Source of the DNA: Phascolomyces articulosus
Lineage: Eukaryota > Mucoromycota > Mucoromycetes > Mucorales > Lichtheimiaceae
DNA: 64,000 nt
Assembly: GCA_025677815.1 (NCBI GenBank)
Contig: JAIXMP010000005.1
Span: 310,001 to 374,000 of the forward strand
Direction of reading: 5' to 3'
In this document: in pieces, positions 47,802 to 59,421 of the stretch
Numbering within the stretch: the first letter of the stretch is position 1
Layout: each line of letters opens with the position of its first letter
The notes under the pieces: generated by a model
What the model was told of the DNA's origin: nothing
The model's database searches: none
What the model saw: the letters and a program-made list of their open reading frames with translations, nothing else
Made by a program: the position numbers and the translations under genes

Positions 47802-49894
47802 TTTTTTGTCGTTTTGTCTCCAACAAACAAACAAAAAGGTGAAAAATAATAATAGGAAGAGTATAGGTAGAACGTACTTTTATACATTTTTATAAAATAA
47901 TATTGTCAGTCAATTAATGAATAAAAGAGGTAAAGTTATGATATCTAATAAGTATGAGTGTATAGCTAGCGGCGCACACGAAACTTTCCTTCTAAGGCGA
48001 ATCAAACTACATCTAGCCATAAATGGTTGACAATCGTAGATCGTTGTATGCTGCGATGATGCATCAAAACGTTCATAGTTAAAGATACCAGTTGATATAT
48101 ATTTAATGGCAAATAAAATTGGACGTAATGTCATTACGTACTGCCATAGTACATATAGCGCTTTATGCGATATATACCCATAATTATTTAATAAGCATTG
48201 TTAGCCTGACTTTGATACTTGATTCTATGAAACATACTATTCCTTCAACATTATATACAAGGAATAATGCGATTTGCGGTAAAGTTTATTGTATAAATTT
48301 ACAAAGCATTCATGCAGTAATATTTGTTTGCTCACCAGCCACCTGGTTAGAGATAGGGTATACCATATTTTCTTCCATTTCAAAACAAATATGTATACGA
48401 ACCCAGATTTACGCTTCGCCTTATCATTGTTTACGCTCTATTTTTAGTGTATATTCGCTTGAATATAATAAATACGAGACAAAGGATTCTCAGTAGTGAA
48501 TAAGATTCATACAAGTGGTGGAGAGCCGTAAATATGCTTATTATCAAATCAATGTCTGTAAGAGATAATTTACATGCCAGTTCGAAGGTGGTTGAGTTTG
48601 AATAAAAATGATGTACAATATAATAGCACTCTTGCTAACTCTAGTAGCTAAATGGAGGGGCTCGAAATTATTGAACATTTGTTATCAACACTATTTTATC
48701 ATGTTTATCATGCAATATGTTTTTTTAGAAAAAGACGATTTTTATGCTGCCGATAGTTCATCAACATTTTACCTTTTTTTCATATTTTTATTATAATATT
48801 TATAATAGCACTATTATTAGTACCACATAATTTATTATACTAAAAAAAAGTGATGAAACACTTATTTTGTAATAGCTCAAACTATAAAGTATAGCTGAAG
48901 CTGTATTATTATTGATTTTCATGTTCCATCTTTCCTTTTACTGATTAATGCAGTGAATAAGCGCCGTTCCTGTAGAGACAAAAGTAGTATACACGGTGTA
49001 TGCAGTACCTCCTTCTACGGAATAACATTTGAGAATAATGATTGGAGAATGGATTCTTTAAATTCACTTTTTCCTAGAAATAGAGAGACTTCAAAGTAAA
49101 GGACGTTAAGCAGTAAGGGATAGAAATTGTAATGTATTTATACACTATATTAACAGAGTAAATTGTACCAATAAAACTGGCAGTTTTAAATATTAAAGCA
49201 TCATCAAAGGGTTCGCTATAACAGGTCAAGAATTGTCAGAAATAAAGTAGTATGTCAACCGTAATAACTCCCTATTTCTATAAACTACAAAATACTGTAT
49301 ATTCCCACACATCCTGTTAATAAATACAAATATAAAATTTGCCAACTTCCACAAGATTCACAGATGCACATAAAAAACTTAATGATGCATATTCGAAGTT
49401 TAATCATGGGAAATCAAATTATCTTTTTATTTGGTGGGACACTTTTAAATTTAAGAAAATAGATGAGGTATCCGGTATAATGCTTATCTTATAGATATAA
49501 TCTTTTGTGGGTTAGCATAGCAAAATTTTGTCTATTTAAGACTTTATGCATCATACTGGATCCTTTTGATAGGTTGCGTTTTATTTATTTATTTTAAGAG
49601 ATGAGACGAAGAAAATTAAGTTACAAATATTTGTTTTATTACCCCTTATTAATTCCTGACTATTTATAATTTGTTTACTGGATCGTATTAATATACTTCA
49701 CTATAATTCCACTAAAAATGATGTCTAGGATCGTCATATCACAGTAATGATGAATGTTTACACATGTCACACATAAGTTAAGCTTTTCTGATCACAAATG
49801 CTCTCTGATAGTAGGAAAAGAAAATTTTATATAAATGATTTCAACTTCATTTTCAATAATAACGACGATTGGGTACTATTAGTATTGATATTTG
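47802..49894. other. Spacer upstream of P450 copy 2, partly duplicated elsewhere
   Basis: Segments here (for example around 48040-48320) resemble sequence upstream of copy 3 (about 56610-56960) and, more weakly, copy 4 (about 61860-62260). The 125-codon plus-strand frame at 48119-48496 is broken in the duplicated spacers, so it is not called a gene. Confidence 0.5.
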
Positions 49895-52014
49895 TTATAC
49901 GTGATATACAAAATTCAAATTTTTTTTGTCTGTCAAATCATCTAACTCTACATTTTGTGATGGTGGGGGTAATGTATTATCTTTTTTCAACAGTTGGCGG
50001 TACCGATTTTCTTTCATGTAGCTCCACCGTAAATACAGAAATAGTAGTGATGTTATAACCAATGCTCCGATTAAGGCAATTATACCAGGTATATATCGTG
50101 GAGCAAATTCTTCTCGCAATAAAAGTGGACCCGTGAAATTCCCCAAACAATAGGCGACGAATCCGATACTCACAACAAATGTTTTTTTAGTATAACCAGA
50201 AATATTGGCAGATGTCATTGAGTAAAATGCCGTGTACTGTGGTCCAACAATGGCCAAAAAGATACCTGAAAGTACCCCATATCCTTCAGGTACAACAATT
50301 AGTAAACTGAGACCAAGGACAGTTATGCCACATCCAAGTACACCAATATATCCATATTCTTTGAAATACTTGTTAAGATAGGTTGCCATAGATATAAGGA
50401 GAATTGCAATGATACTGCCAGGAATACTTAGTAAAATTGCTTGAGTATCCTTTTGTTTATGTTCAATTATTGTCATTGGTATTGATGGAGTGAATAACAG
50501 TTATTTTAGGGAGCCTTATTCTTTTTTTTTATATATTATATAAAACTTACTGAAAAATGACCCAATGTCTTGAGCAAAAGAGTTGAATAAAGGCTCATTG
50601 CACCATTCACCAAATTCAATAAGAATGAAATCAAAATGTAGCAATAAACCCGCGTATCTTTAAGTGATTCCCATATATGATCAAAATTCATACTTATTTG
50701 TTGAGTCGTGGCACTGTCTTGTATTCGTTCTTTGACTATTTCCTTTTCAGTGGATGTGAGTCTGTACCAGCGCGAATAAGCATTATCAGGAAGAAAAATA
50801 AAGACAATTCCGCCTATAACACTTGTAGCGCAACCTAATACTATCATATACCTGTTATAGTAAAATAGTTAAGATAAAAATGGCAGCTGAAAAAAAGATA
50901 TTATTAATTAAGTAAAATTAAAAAATACCATTTCCACGAACTTAGTCCAGCAAACCCTTCCATGTTTAAGAAACCATAGCCTATCAGTCCTCCCATAGCA
51001 CCACCAAATGCCATCGTAGATGGTATCATGCTAAGTAATACAGGTTGTTCTCTCCTACGGTATAGAAGCGTAATCAGCATAAGAGTACCTAAAGTATAGT
51101 AATCACAAAAGAAAAAAAAAGTCTTTAATTTTTTTTCCTTTACCAAAAAACAAGTATTGTTACTTACAAGGGCTAGCGCCACTCTATAATGCGTATTCAA
51201 TCAGTAAAAATAGAAATTTATTCTGCTTTTTTATAACAAAAAAGAATACATTAAGATTTTTTACCTCAAAGAATCCTAATAAACAACGAAGTATAGCAAG
51301 CTGTGCAAAATTCGTGGCCATAGCAGTACATGCAAGCGTAATACCCCAAAGAACTAGTAAAGCACCCAAGTATTTTGAGAGTGGAAATCGATGCATGAAA
51401 TACTGGTTGGGAAACTAAATTTTAATGACATTAATAAAATAGGATGGTAATGAGTAGTAATGGGAAGCATGAACCATATCAAAAAAAAATTGGTAACAAT
51501 GATATTCAACCATTGACATCTCACATATAATACAAATAACATATTTTTATTTCTTTTTACCAAAAATACAAGGAATCCAACGTAATATAAGGCGCCCGAC
51601 AAACTAAATTCGTTTTTACTCAAGTTGGTGTCCTCGAAAAGGTTCATCACAGATGAATAATTTAAAGTGATTTTGTCCAAATACTTTAAAATAGTAAATT
51701 GAGTAACTTTAGTACAAATATTTAGCATTATGTTTTTAAGAAATATCATATTATACAATGCTGTTAGACAGATTTACCTGAAGAAAAACGACCAAAACAA
51801 CGAATGGCACTGTAAACCAATTCATTTTTTGGAGAAGCCTTTTTTCCTCTAGCGAATATACGAATTCTTCTTTGCTTCTTTCTTCTATTATTTGCGTTGA
51901 ATGATTTTTCGTTGAATTGTTGCTGAGTTTTTTTGATAGTGTAGAACCAGAATCATGCGAGATAGAATGTTGAAATGGCGTTATATTTTCTGTTTTATCC
52001 ATATTACTAATCAT
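49895..52014 (-). CDS. Dal5-like MFS transporter (anion:cation symporter family)
   Basis: Twelve-TM transporter of the Dal5/allantoate-permease type, a family that carries organic anions such as allantoate, nicotinate or tartrate. Seven exons: 51778-52014, 51561-51683, 51265-51414, 51168-51183 (16 nt), 50929-51088, 50551-50851, 49895-50449, giving 513 residues. Family features: LPLSKYLG-like FPLSKYLGALLVLWGITLA, LAILRCLLGFFESGASP, YRRREQPVLLSMIPSTMAFG, LPDNAYSRWYRLTSTEKEIV, and ANISGYTKKTFVVSIGFVAY near the C-terminus. An alternative start at 52002 (MDKTEN) is equally possible. It lies between P450 copies 3 and 2, same strand. Two relics of the same gene are at 39785-40164 and 58345-58670. 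Confidence 0.9.
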
Positions 52015-52437
52015 ATACTTGTGCAAAGGATATTATATAGTGCATATGTGGAAGGTATTTAAAAGTGTATGGATAATCTACAAATTCTGATATATAAAAA
52101 ACTATGATATAAGAGATGTAATTTCTCACTGCAATAAATCATATAATGTATAAGTAAAGGGTTTTTTACCGAAAAATAAAGCAAGCAAGAGGAGAGTATT
52201 TTATACACGATTGATATTGAAAACCATGCATATTTGTTTTGTTGTTATAATAAACAGCGGAAAAATAAATAAATCTGTGTATAGCAAACTTTAAGTTGGA
52301 TGACATACCTACAGGCGATCTTTGGTATGCTACAACGCCCACCAGCCTAATTATTCAATGTAAAATAAATATTACTGTTGAAAATAAATATTTAGCAGTA
52401 AGATACTACTGCCATAGTAGGCAAATAAATTCCACCA

Positions 52438-52496
52438 GGGATAGTTTTACTATCCCCCTTTTTTTTTTTAAAAAAAAAAAAAAGGGCACAAGAGCA
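52438..52496. repeat. Two adjacent inverted repeats (hairpins)
   Basis: First: GGGATAG-TTTTA-CTATCCC (52438-52456), a perfect 7-bp stem. Immediately after it, a C run plus T run pairs with an A run plus GGG (to about 52496). On the plus strand this gives a stem-loop followed by T, resembling a terminator-like fold, though this is a eukaryotic genome. Confidence 0.6.
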
Positions 52497-53179
52497 TGAC
52501 TGGAATCATTATTTATCATATAAATTCGAAATTTATATCTTTTTTTCTCAAAAATAAGGCAATGGTTACAAAAGATAAACATACTATTTTCGCCAAGAAA
52601 AAAATATCCTAGTAGTTCTATGTACCAAAAATGGGTGAAAATTAAGTCCCTTTTGACATGAGCATATAGTACATCATCGGCTACTTGTAGTAAAAAAAGA
52701 CTCAAATAAGAGAATTCCATAAATTCGCATAATACAGGGCACAGGGACAATTATATATATATTATATGTATGAAAAATACACATGGAAACCATATTTTTC
52801 TTACTAAAATGCAAAACTATACCAATATACATACAGCTGCGACTGTTCCGCAATAATGATCATTATGTAAATATTATGCTTGTTGAGTTTGTCAGGGTGA
52901 AATCAATTTTTTAAATTTGGACTATATTTATGCAGTCGATTTTGAGGTTTCAACCGTCCATCTTAAAGTTAGGCCAAGTTAGAAGTTTGAAGGTAATATA
53001 TGGAAACACGTACGACTATTAAATGAACCGTCATAACTGGTGATGTAATAAAAAAATTACTGTTTCTTGCCACATTAAAGTGAAGTGCTAAACTTAAGCC
53101 TCCACGGCAAAAATCATCGTTAATAATAAATGGGTTTCCGTGAATCTGCTTGATTACTAATGGCATGAGTTATTATGGG

Positions 53180-53710
53180 AAGTGTCAGTTCATAGAAATC
53201 CATACATCTATATAGAACCATAGAAATTCACTCATTTTCATAACTATTTATATGCAGATTCATATAGATCCATACCCTTTTTTAAAAAAAAATTCGTATT
53301 TTGCTCTATGGGTGTAGTATATAGTATATAGGTATAGTATATCTATATATGGATGATACCATTTTTATTCTGTTATGATACGCACTTTGGATAATAATTT
53401 TTTTTAAGGGTCATTGCCTATACAAAATAACGAGAAAAGTAGTGGGAATTCTTCATAAGCCGGCATCATGGTTACACAAAGAAGAGTAAGTAAGGATTTT
53501 CATGGATAATCATGCAGTTTCATTCAGCTTTATATACTATTCATTATCATACACTATCATGCAGATCCATTCATTTTTATAATAGAGATTTATAGTAATA
53601 TCTGCATGATATTGCATCACTGCACTTTTTCATAGATACTCATAGATATCCATAGATTTTCATAATCCACAAATTCATAACCATCCAGAATCAAGTAAAT
53701 TCATTTTATT
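53180..53710. repeat. Degenerate CATAGAT/CATGCAGAT-type repeat zone
   Basis: Short related words recur: ATAGAAATCCATA, GCAGATTCATATAGATCCAT, GGATAATCATGCAGTTTCAT, CATGCAGATCCATTCAT, CATAGATACTCATAGATATC, CATAGATTTTCATAATCC. They are imperfect and irregularly spaced, like an old minisatellite. Single bases break the pattern throughout. Confidence 0.5.
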
Positions 53711-54134
53711 TTATTTTTTTGCCATAGTGTAAGGCTTCGTGTGTAGCTCTAATGAATGACTCCACCTTTCCTCCACCCGTGGTATCGTTAATTCTATCCG
53801 TTGTTAATTTCAATCCACTCGTTTAGGCAAAATAATTTTAAAATTGCATAGATTGACTCTTCACATTTTCACGAATTTCACAATAAAAAATATAGAGACT
53901 GTTTATTAAGTAGATACGTTTAATAGTAGCAAGTATTTTATTTAATCCATTTATTATATTATTTTATAAGGTATGTAATTTTTTTTTGTCTGAATCAAAC
54001 TATCATATTATGTCGGTGGTATATCGATGTTGAATAGTGCTTAATGATTTTATAGATATCGAAATATGATAATCTATATTTACAACCTTTATTGGGAAGA
54101 GGAGAATAGATAAGGAGACAGATCACAAGTTTTT

Positions 54135-56367
54135 TCAACGTTTTTCAACGTATACTTCTAATCCATCCTTGACTGATAACGAAAACCCCACTTTACATTC
54201 AATTTTTTGTTGCGGCTTAGAAAGTGAAAACTTGTACCTTCGAACAAGCGTTATCAACGTTGTGATTCCTTCCATAGTAGCCAGACCTTTACCTATCGCA
54301 TATTTCAGTAGTGTTAAAGAAAACAGAATAATACTCTTTTTTTTTAGTTTTCTGTATGTACATCTTTCAGTATATAATCCAAAGCTATGTTTACCTAAAC
54401 ATCCTCGCGGTCCCATGCTAAACGCTAGCCATTGTCCGTTTTCCTCTTTATATAAAGATCCGTCCTCAAGTATCCACCTTTCTGGCTTGAATTCGTGACA
54501 ATCAGAACCCCATATTTTACTACAACGTGCCTGTGCATAAACATTACAGGAAATTACATCTCCTTTTCGAATTTTTGTTCCATCCGGCCAAAGGTCCTCT
54601 TCTACTGCCTCTTTTTTAATTATAGCGACTGGGGGATATAATCGTATGGATTCGTTGAACCTATAATATCATTTTATCAAAATTGGTATCTATTATTAGC
54701 AGCAATTCTCAATAAATAATTAATTTATTAAGGCGTTAAAAATGCAGAAATCTATATATAACATTACACAGCATGGGCGTATTTCATCTTTTTGGCAGCT
54801 TCATACAATTTGATTGGATCCAAATCACCTAGATAATTGTCACCATCACTAGGGAAATATGCATCAATTTCAGCAAGTAACTTTTTTTCCACCATGGGGT
54901 TCATAACCAAGTTATAAATAGTCCATGTCAAAGCATAAGTCGTTGTTTCCCTTGCAACAAAGATAGTACCAATAATGAGAGAATAAAGATCATTGTCAGT
55001 AAACGGTTTGCCATCCTCATCCGTGTTATCCATATATTGTGATAAAAAATCATCAAACTGTTTCCCGTTTTTGATATCTCTTCGTCTTTCCGAAATGATA
55101 GTATTTGCAAATTGATGCAGTGTATCGTATTGTTGGCGTATAGATTTGCTTCGTGGGTGTAATATATAATTCATCATATCAATGATGGGTGTCAATGGAT
55201 TCACATAAAGATTCAAGGCATGTTCTATACAGTCACCCAAGGATTGTACCAATGACGTATTTTGTTTTTGTGTTAAAATTTGTAAATCTTTGCCAAATCC
55301 AAAACTACATACAAAAATATGAAAATATGAGAATACAGCATTGAAATAAGTTCAATATTTTCACTGTTGTTTTTTTGTCCTAAACGTAATAAGTTGATAT
55401 ATTGCGACATAAAAAATATCCATACGTACTGAATAATTGAGTTCATTGTAAATTTTGACAGTAGATCTTGTAAATCTACGGTCGTTCCGTTTGATGCATA
55501 ATGATCAAGAACTTGATGTGTGAGTGTCTTAAGCTCTTTAGCAAATGCAGTGTCAAAGAATTTTTGAATGCTCTTGGTACTAATCGCTCTAATGGAAGTT
55601 TTTCGATGCAATTTCCATTTTATACCATCGTTTAATAATATTCCATCACCAAATAAACCAATCGTTTTATTTCTATTAATTATTATAATAAATTTTTTGT
55701 ATGTTAAAAGTTAGCAATCTCAACATGCTTTGTCGGCCTATTCACTCGGTAGTTTTCTGTCAAACAATCTCTTTAAACGCAATGCTAGAAATAATAATTA
55801 CTTGAAATGGTAATCCTTTACATAATTGATACTGTTTGCTAAACGTATTTGTTAGAATATCATAGTATGTAATCATATTGCACAGTTTAAGTTATATTAT
55901 TCATTATGGAATAATACTGTCCATGGACTAATGTGAAAAAAGTTTAATACATACTTTTGAGAAAGTAATTGATGTTTCGTGGATCGATCGTGGTGATTGT
56001 CAATGGAATACCAATTGAGGAATTGATCCTATAAATATTTGAAAATGTAGTGGAAAGTTTATTATTAGACCCATATATTACTTAAAAGCACTTTTTCAAA
56101 TAGCTTTGCAGTGTACATTGTCATTGTATCTAGTTTTTCAAGTTGTTCATGTTGCGCGTCAAGAAACCGTCTGTATTCTCCACGCTGCTGAAAAAATGTT
56201 CCAATAAGTGGATATCCTTTTACTTGTGGTATATCCCTTTGGACATCTTCAAATATGCGGCAATCAGGGTATTTTAACGATAAGAAACCCAAAATTCCAA
56301 GTGCTGTACCACCAATTATTATAGTAGTTGCCGAAAGTAGGCCCTCGTTACCGCCACTTGTAGACAT
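54135..56367 (-). CDS. Cytochrome P450 monooxygenase (array copy 3)
   Basis: Closest to copy 2. Seven exons: 56117-56367, 55955-56028, 55802-55838, 55430-55672, 54768-55304, 54395-54660, 54135-54292, giving 521 residues, with every exon the same length as in copy 2. Anchor and hinge: SATTIIIGGTALGILGFLSL, KGYPLIGTFFQQ. I-helix FVARETTTYA (no Gly before the Glu-Thr-Thr), K-helix ESMR, KPERWI, heme loop FSMGPRGCLG with Cys468. In exon 6 the segment after ExxR (IIKKEAVEEDLWPDG) differs from the others (typically QRVAVEDD), which may affect the active site. Substrate unknown. Confidence 0.9.
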
Positions 56368-58344
56368 TTTTTTGTCGTTTTGTCTCCAACAGACAAACAA
56401 AAAAGTGAAAAAAAAATAATAATAATAGGAAGAGTATAAATAGAGCGTATTTTATACATTTTTTTTTTCATAATATTGTACAGCCATTCAGTGAATAAAA
56501 AAAAATGATATCTAATAAGTATGCAGTGTATAGCAAAATGTAGCGCACGAAACTTTCTGCGGTGGATCGGACTACATCTGACTGTAAATTATTCACATAT
56601 GCAGTTCGTTGTATACAATGATGCATCTGAACATTTATAGCTAACGATATCAGCTTATGTTTAACGGTAAAAAGAACGGGTTATATATATCGTAATGGAG
56701 GTAAGATTCCTTCTTGAATTTGTTTGTAAAATTTCAATAAAACTTTGCAAATAGTCAATTACGTACAATTTATCCGTTACTCTAATGCATACGCTCCTTT
56801 ATTCGATATGCGATCCAGATATAATGAAGCTCAAGTTTGACTGACACTTGATTCTCTGAACCTCAGTTTTCCTTTAATGTAATATTCAAGGAATAATGCT
56901 GTGATTTGTGGTGAATTTTAATATATATCTCACAGACAAGGTAAATTTATGCAGTGATGTTTTGCTTACTATCTAGATTCTGACCATACTTTCAATTTTT
57001 TCCTGTTCAAATCAATAATTCTTTTTCACAGAAGGAATATTTACTTTATTGTTACTTGCGCTCTATTTTCAACGTATTACCCAGAATAAAAATTAATGTG
57101 TAAAGGATATGCATGATATACGATGATGCAACTGGCAGAGAGCTGCAGGTATGATCGATACTATTTTTGGTTTGAAATTTTTGATACAGGGTGGAACCTT
57201 TAAAAAGGATTTATAAAAAAAATATGTAGAAGCAAAAGCGTCTTCCGACAAAAAACTTCATGACTAAATCCTAGTAAGAGTAAAATTTAATAGACACAAT
57301 ATATATATATATATTTGCCTTTCTGCTGAATAAGTCCACTGTTAACTCTAATTGCTAAGAGGATACGGAAATTGTATTTTAATCTGAGCGAAAATAAAAA
57401 TGCAAGGCCGGTGATAGGCATGAAGGAAAAACCAACAGAATGCTTATGTAAGGTTTTCTTTTAAGCGGCTACGTACTGACACTAACAGTCAGCCACATTT
57501 GTATTTCATTTTATTACTCTCCATGACTCGTTCTCTTTTTACCATAATAACACTAATGAAGTATAATTATTATTCTAATAATTATAGAATCTATTATATA
57601 AAAAAAGGTAGTGATGGTGTGCTTATTTGATACTTGCTCAAACTATAAAGAACAATAGTTGAGCCATTATTATTGTCAATTACTATGATTCATTCTTAAA
57701 GTATCATAATAATGACGGTCGCCAATGCTGACTGCAAAGTGGCACAACTTAACAAATCGTGCTTTTATTTATCTCTTCATAATAAGAAGTAAACAATGCA
57801 AAATAAAGGGATATTTCCTGCTACGTCACATTTTTTCATCCCTATTTATAACTTGTTCGCCGAATTGTATATATTTTACTATAATCCCCTTTAAAAATAG
57901 TGCCTAGAATCGATATTGGTAGTTCCATGATGGTATATCTTAGGTACAGCGTACATTAAGACTACCACCCCCTAATATCTGTTGATGCTTTATGCAAATA
58001 CAATGCATGGTTCCGGTAGATATGTCACCTACCCTTTTTTTTATTACATATGCAAAAAAAAAAATATGTCATTAAACGGTTATCACCAACCGCTGGTTGC
58101 AAATTCCAACGTGGATGAAATAAGAAAATATGTTAAAAAGGTAGTATAGAAAAGACATATTGATCCAACACATTCAAAAGTAAATATATATGCAGTTGGT
58201 GGGAACCACCCCAATATGCGTTTGCATGAATTTTTCAATAGTCACAATGATATAGAATTATTGTAGTAGATATTATTATTTACATTGAAGAGACGTTGTA
58301 TATATTTATAGTTATTTGTTACAAGTGATATACAAAATACAAAT
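56368..58344. other. Spacer upstream of P450 copy 3
   Basis: AT-rich. Portions at about 56500-57100 resemble the spacer upstream of copy 2. TA-rich microsatellite near 57299-57315. No gene called. Confidence 0.45.
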
Positions 58345-58670
58345 TTGTCTTATTGCATCCGACAAACCAAATTCGTTTTTACTCAAGCTGGTGTCCTGGA
58401 AAATATTCATCATAGGTGAATAATTTAAAGTAGTTCTGTCCAAATACTTTAAAATAATGAACTGAATAACTTTAGTATAAATATTTATCATTACGTTTTT
58501 AAAGAGATCATCATCAAAAATAGAAGAATATAACAACATAGTATATAATGATGTTTGGCGGATTTACCTAAAGAAAAATGACTATAACAGTAAATGGCGT
58601 TGTGAATCAATTTATTTTTTGGAGAAACATTTTTTTTTCTTCCGGAAAACACATGAACTCCCCTTTGAGA
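58345..58670 (-). pseudogene. Relic of 5' part of a Dal5-like MFS transporter
   Basis: Minus-strand sequence matches the end of exon 1 and most of exon 2 of the transporter at 49895-52014. About 58570-58620 corresponds to the QKMNWFTVPFVVLVVFLQ coding stretch, now frameshifted and substituted. An intron-like gap keeps its donor. YLDRTTLNYSPMMNIFQDTS LSKNEFGLSDA (58350-58465) matches exon 2. The rest of the gene is absent. Confidence 0.85.
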
Positions 58671-59421
58671 AGGGTTGGATATACAAACTCATTATTATAC
58701 AAATATTATACTAACTTTTCTAAATTACAAGAAATACTACATCATTATATATTACCGTACTAAAGTGAATTTTTAAGCTTATAAGATGTTCGTACATAGT
58801 AATAGCTGTGGTATATAAAACTATCTTTCTCCTTCCTTTTTTTTTTACATTAGTGATCGTAAATTTTATCCATCGTTAACTTCAATTCACTGTCAATCTT
58901 CTTGTTTTTGACAAAATAAAATAGAGTGAAATTTCAATTTTCTCTAATTTCACAAAATGGCTCTGTAAACCCAGGGATAAATTGCATAAAATTAATAGAG
59001 ATCTCACTTGTTCTCTTAGATAGCATTTACATTATAAATAATAATATAGTATAATCCAATGAGAGTGGAAATAATCATAAAAGGTTTATTTGATAAAGTT
59101 GCATAATTAAAATCGTTGCCAAAGATAGGAAGAATTTCGTTCTTTGATTGGATATAGAGTAAACTACGACGGAATCTCGGTTCTCAGCTGCATACTATTA
59201 GATGATATCCACTTCCATGGAATTAAAATCCTACTATTATGCGATACGTAATAAAAAAAAAACTCACATTTCATCTTAAACAATACTATTTTATATGAGG
59301 TCTTTGTTTATATATCAAAAGGTCAACGTATTATACGTGATTGCCATTATTTTATTATTGTATTTGTGAATAGATTAAGTGTAAACTCAAAATAATAGTT
59401 ACTGATGTAGCAAGGTTTTTT
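58671..59421. other. Spacer between MFS relic and P450 copy 4
   Basis: AT-rich; no gene recognised. Confidence 0.4.

Larger units (their letters stand above)
52015..54134. other. Spacer between P450 copy 3 and the MFS gene, with hairpins and degenerate repeats
   Basis: No gene recognised. It holds two adjacent inverted repeats (52438-52496) and a degenerate CAT/GAT-rich repeat zone (about 53180-53710), listed separately. Confidence 0.45.

Noticed and set aside
48119..48496. 125-codon plus-strand ORF upstream of P450 copy 2
   Set aside because: The corresponding spacer upstream of copy 3 is similar at the DNA level but its frame is broken, and the sequence has no protein-like pattern.
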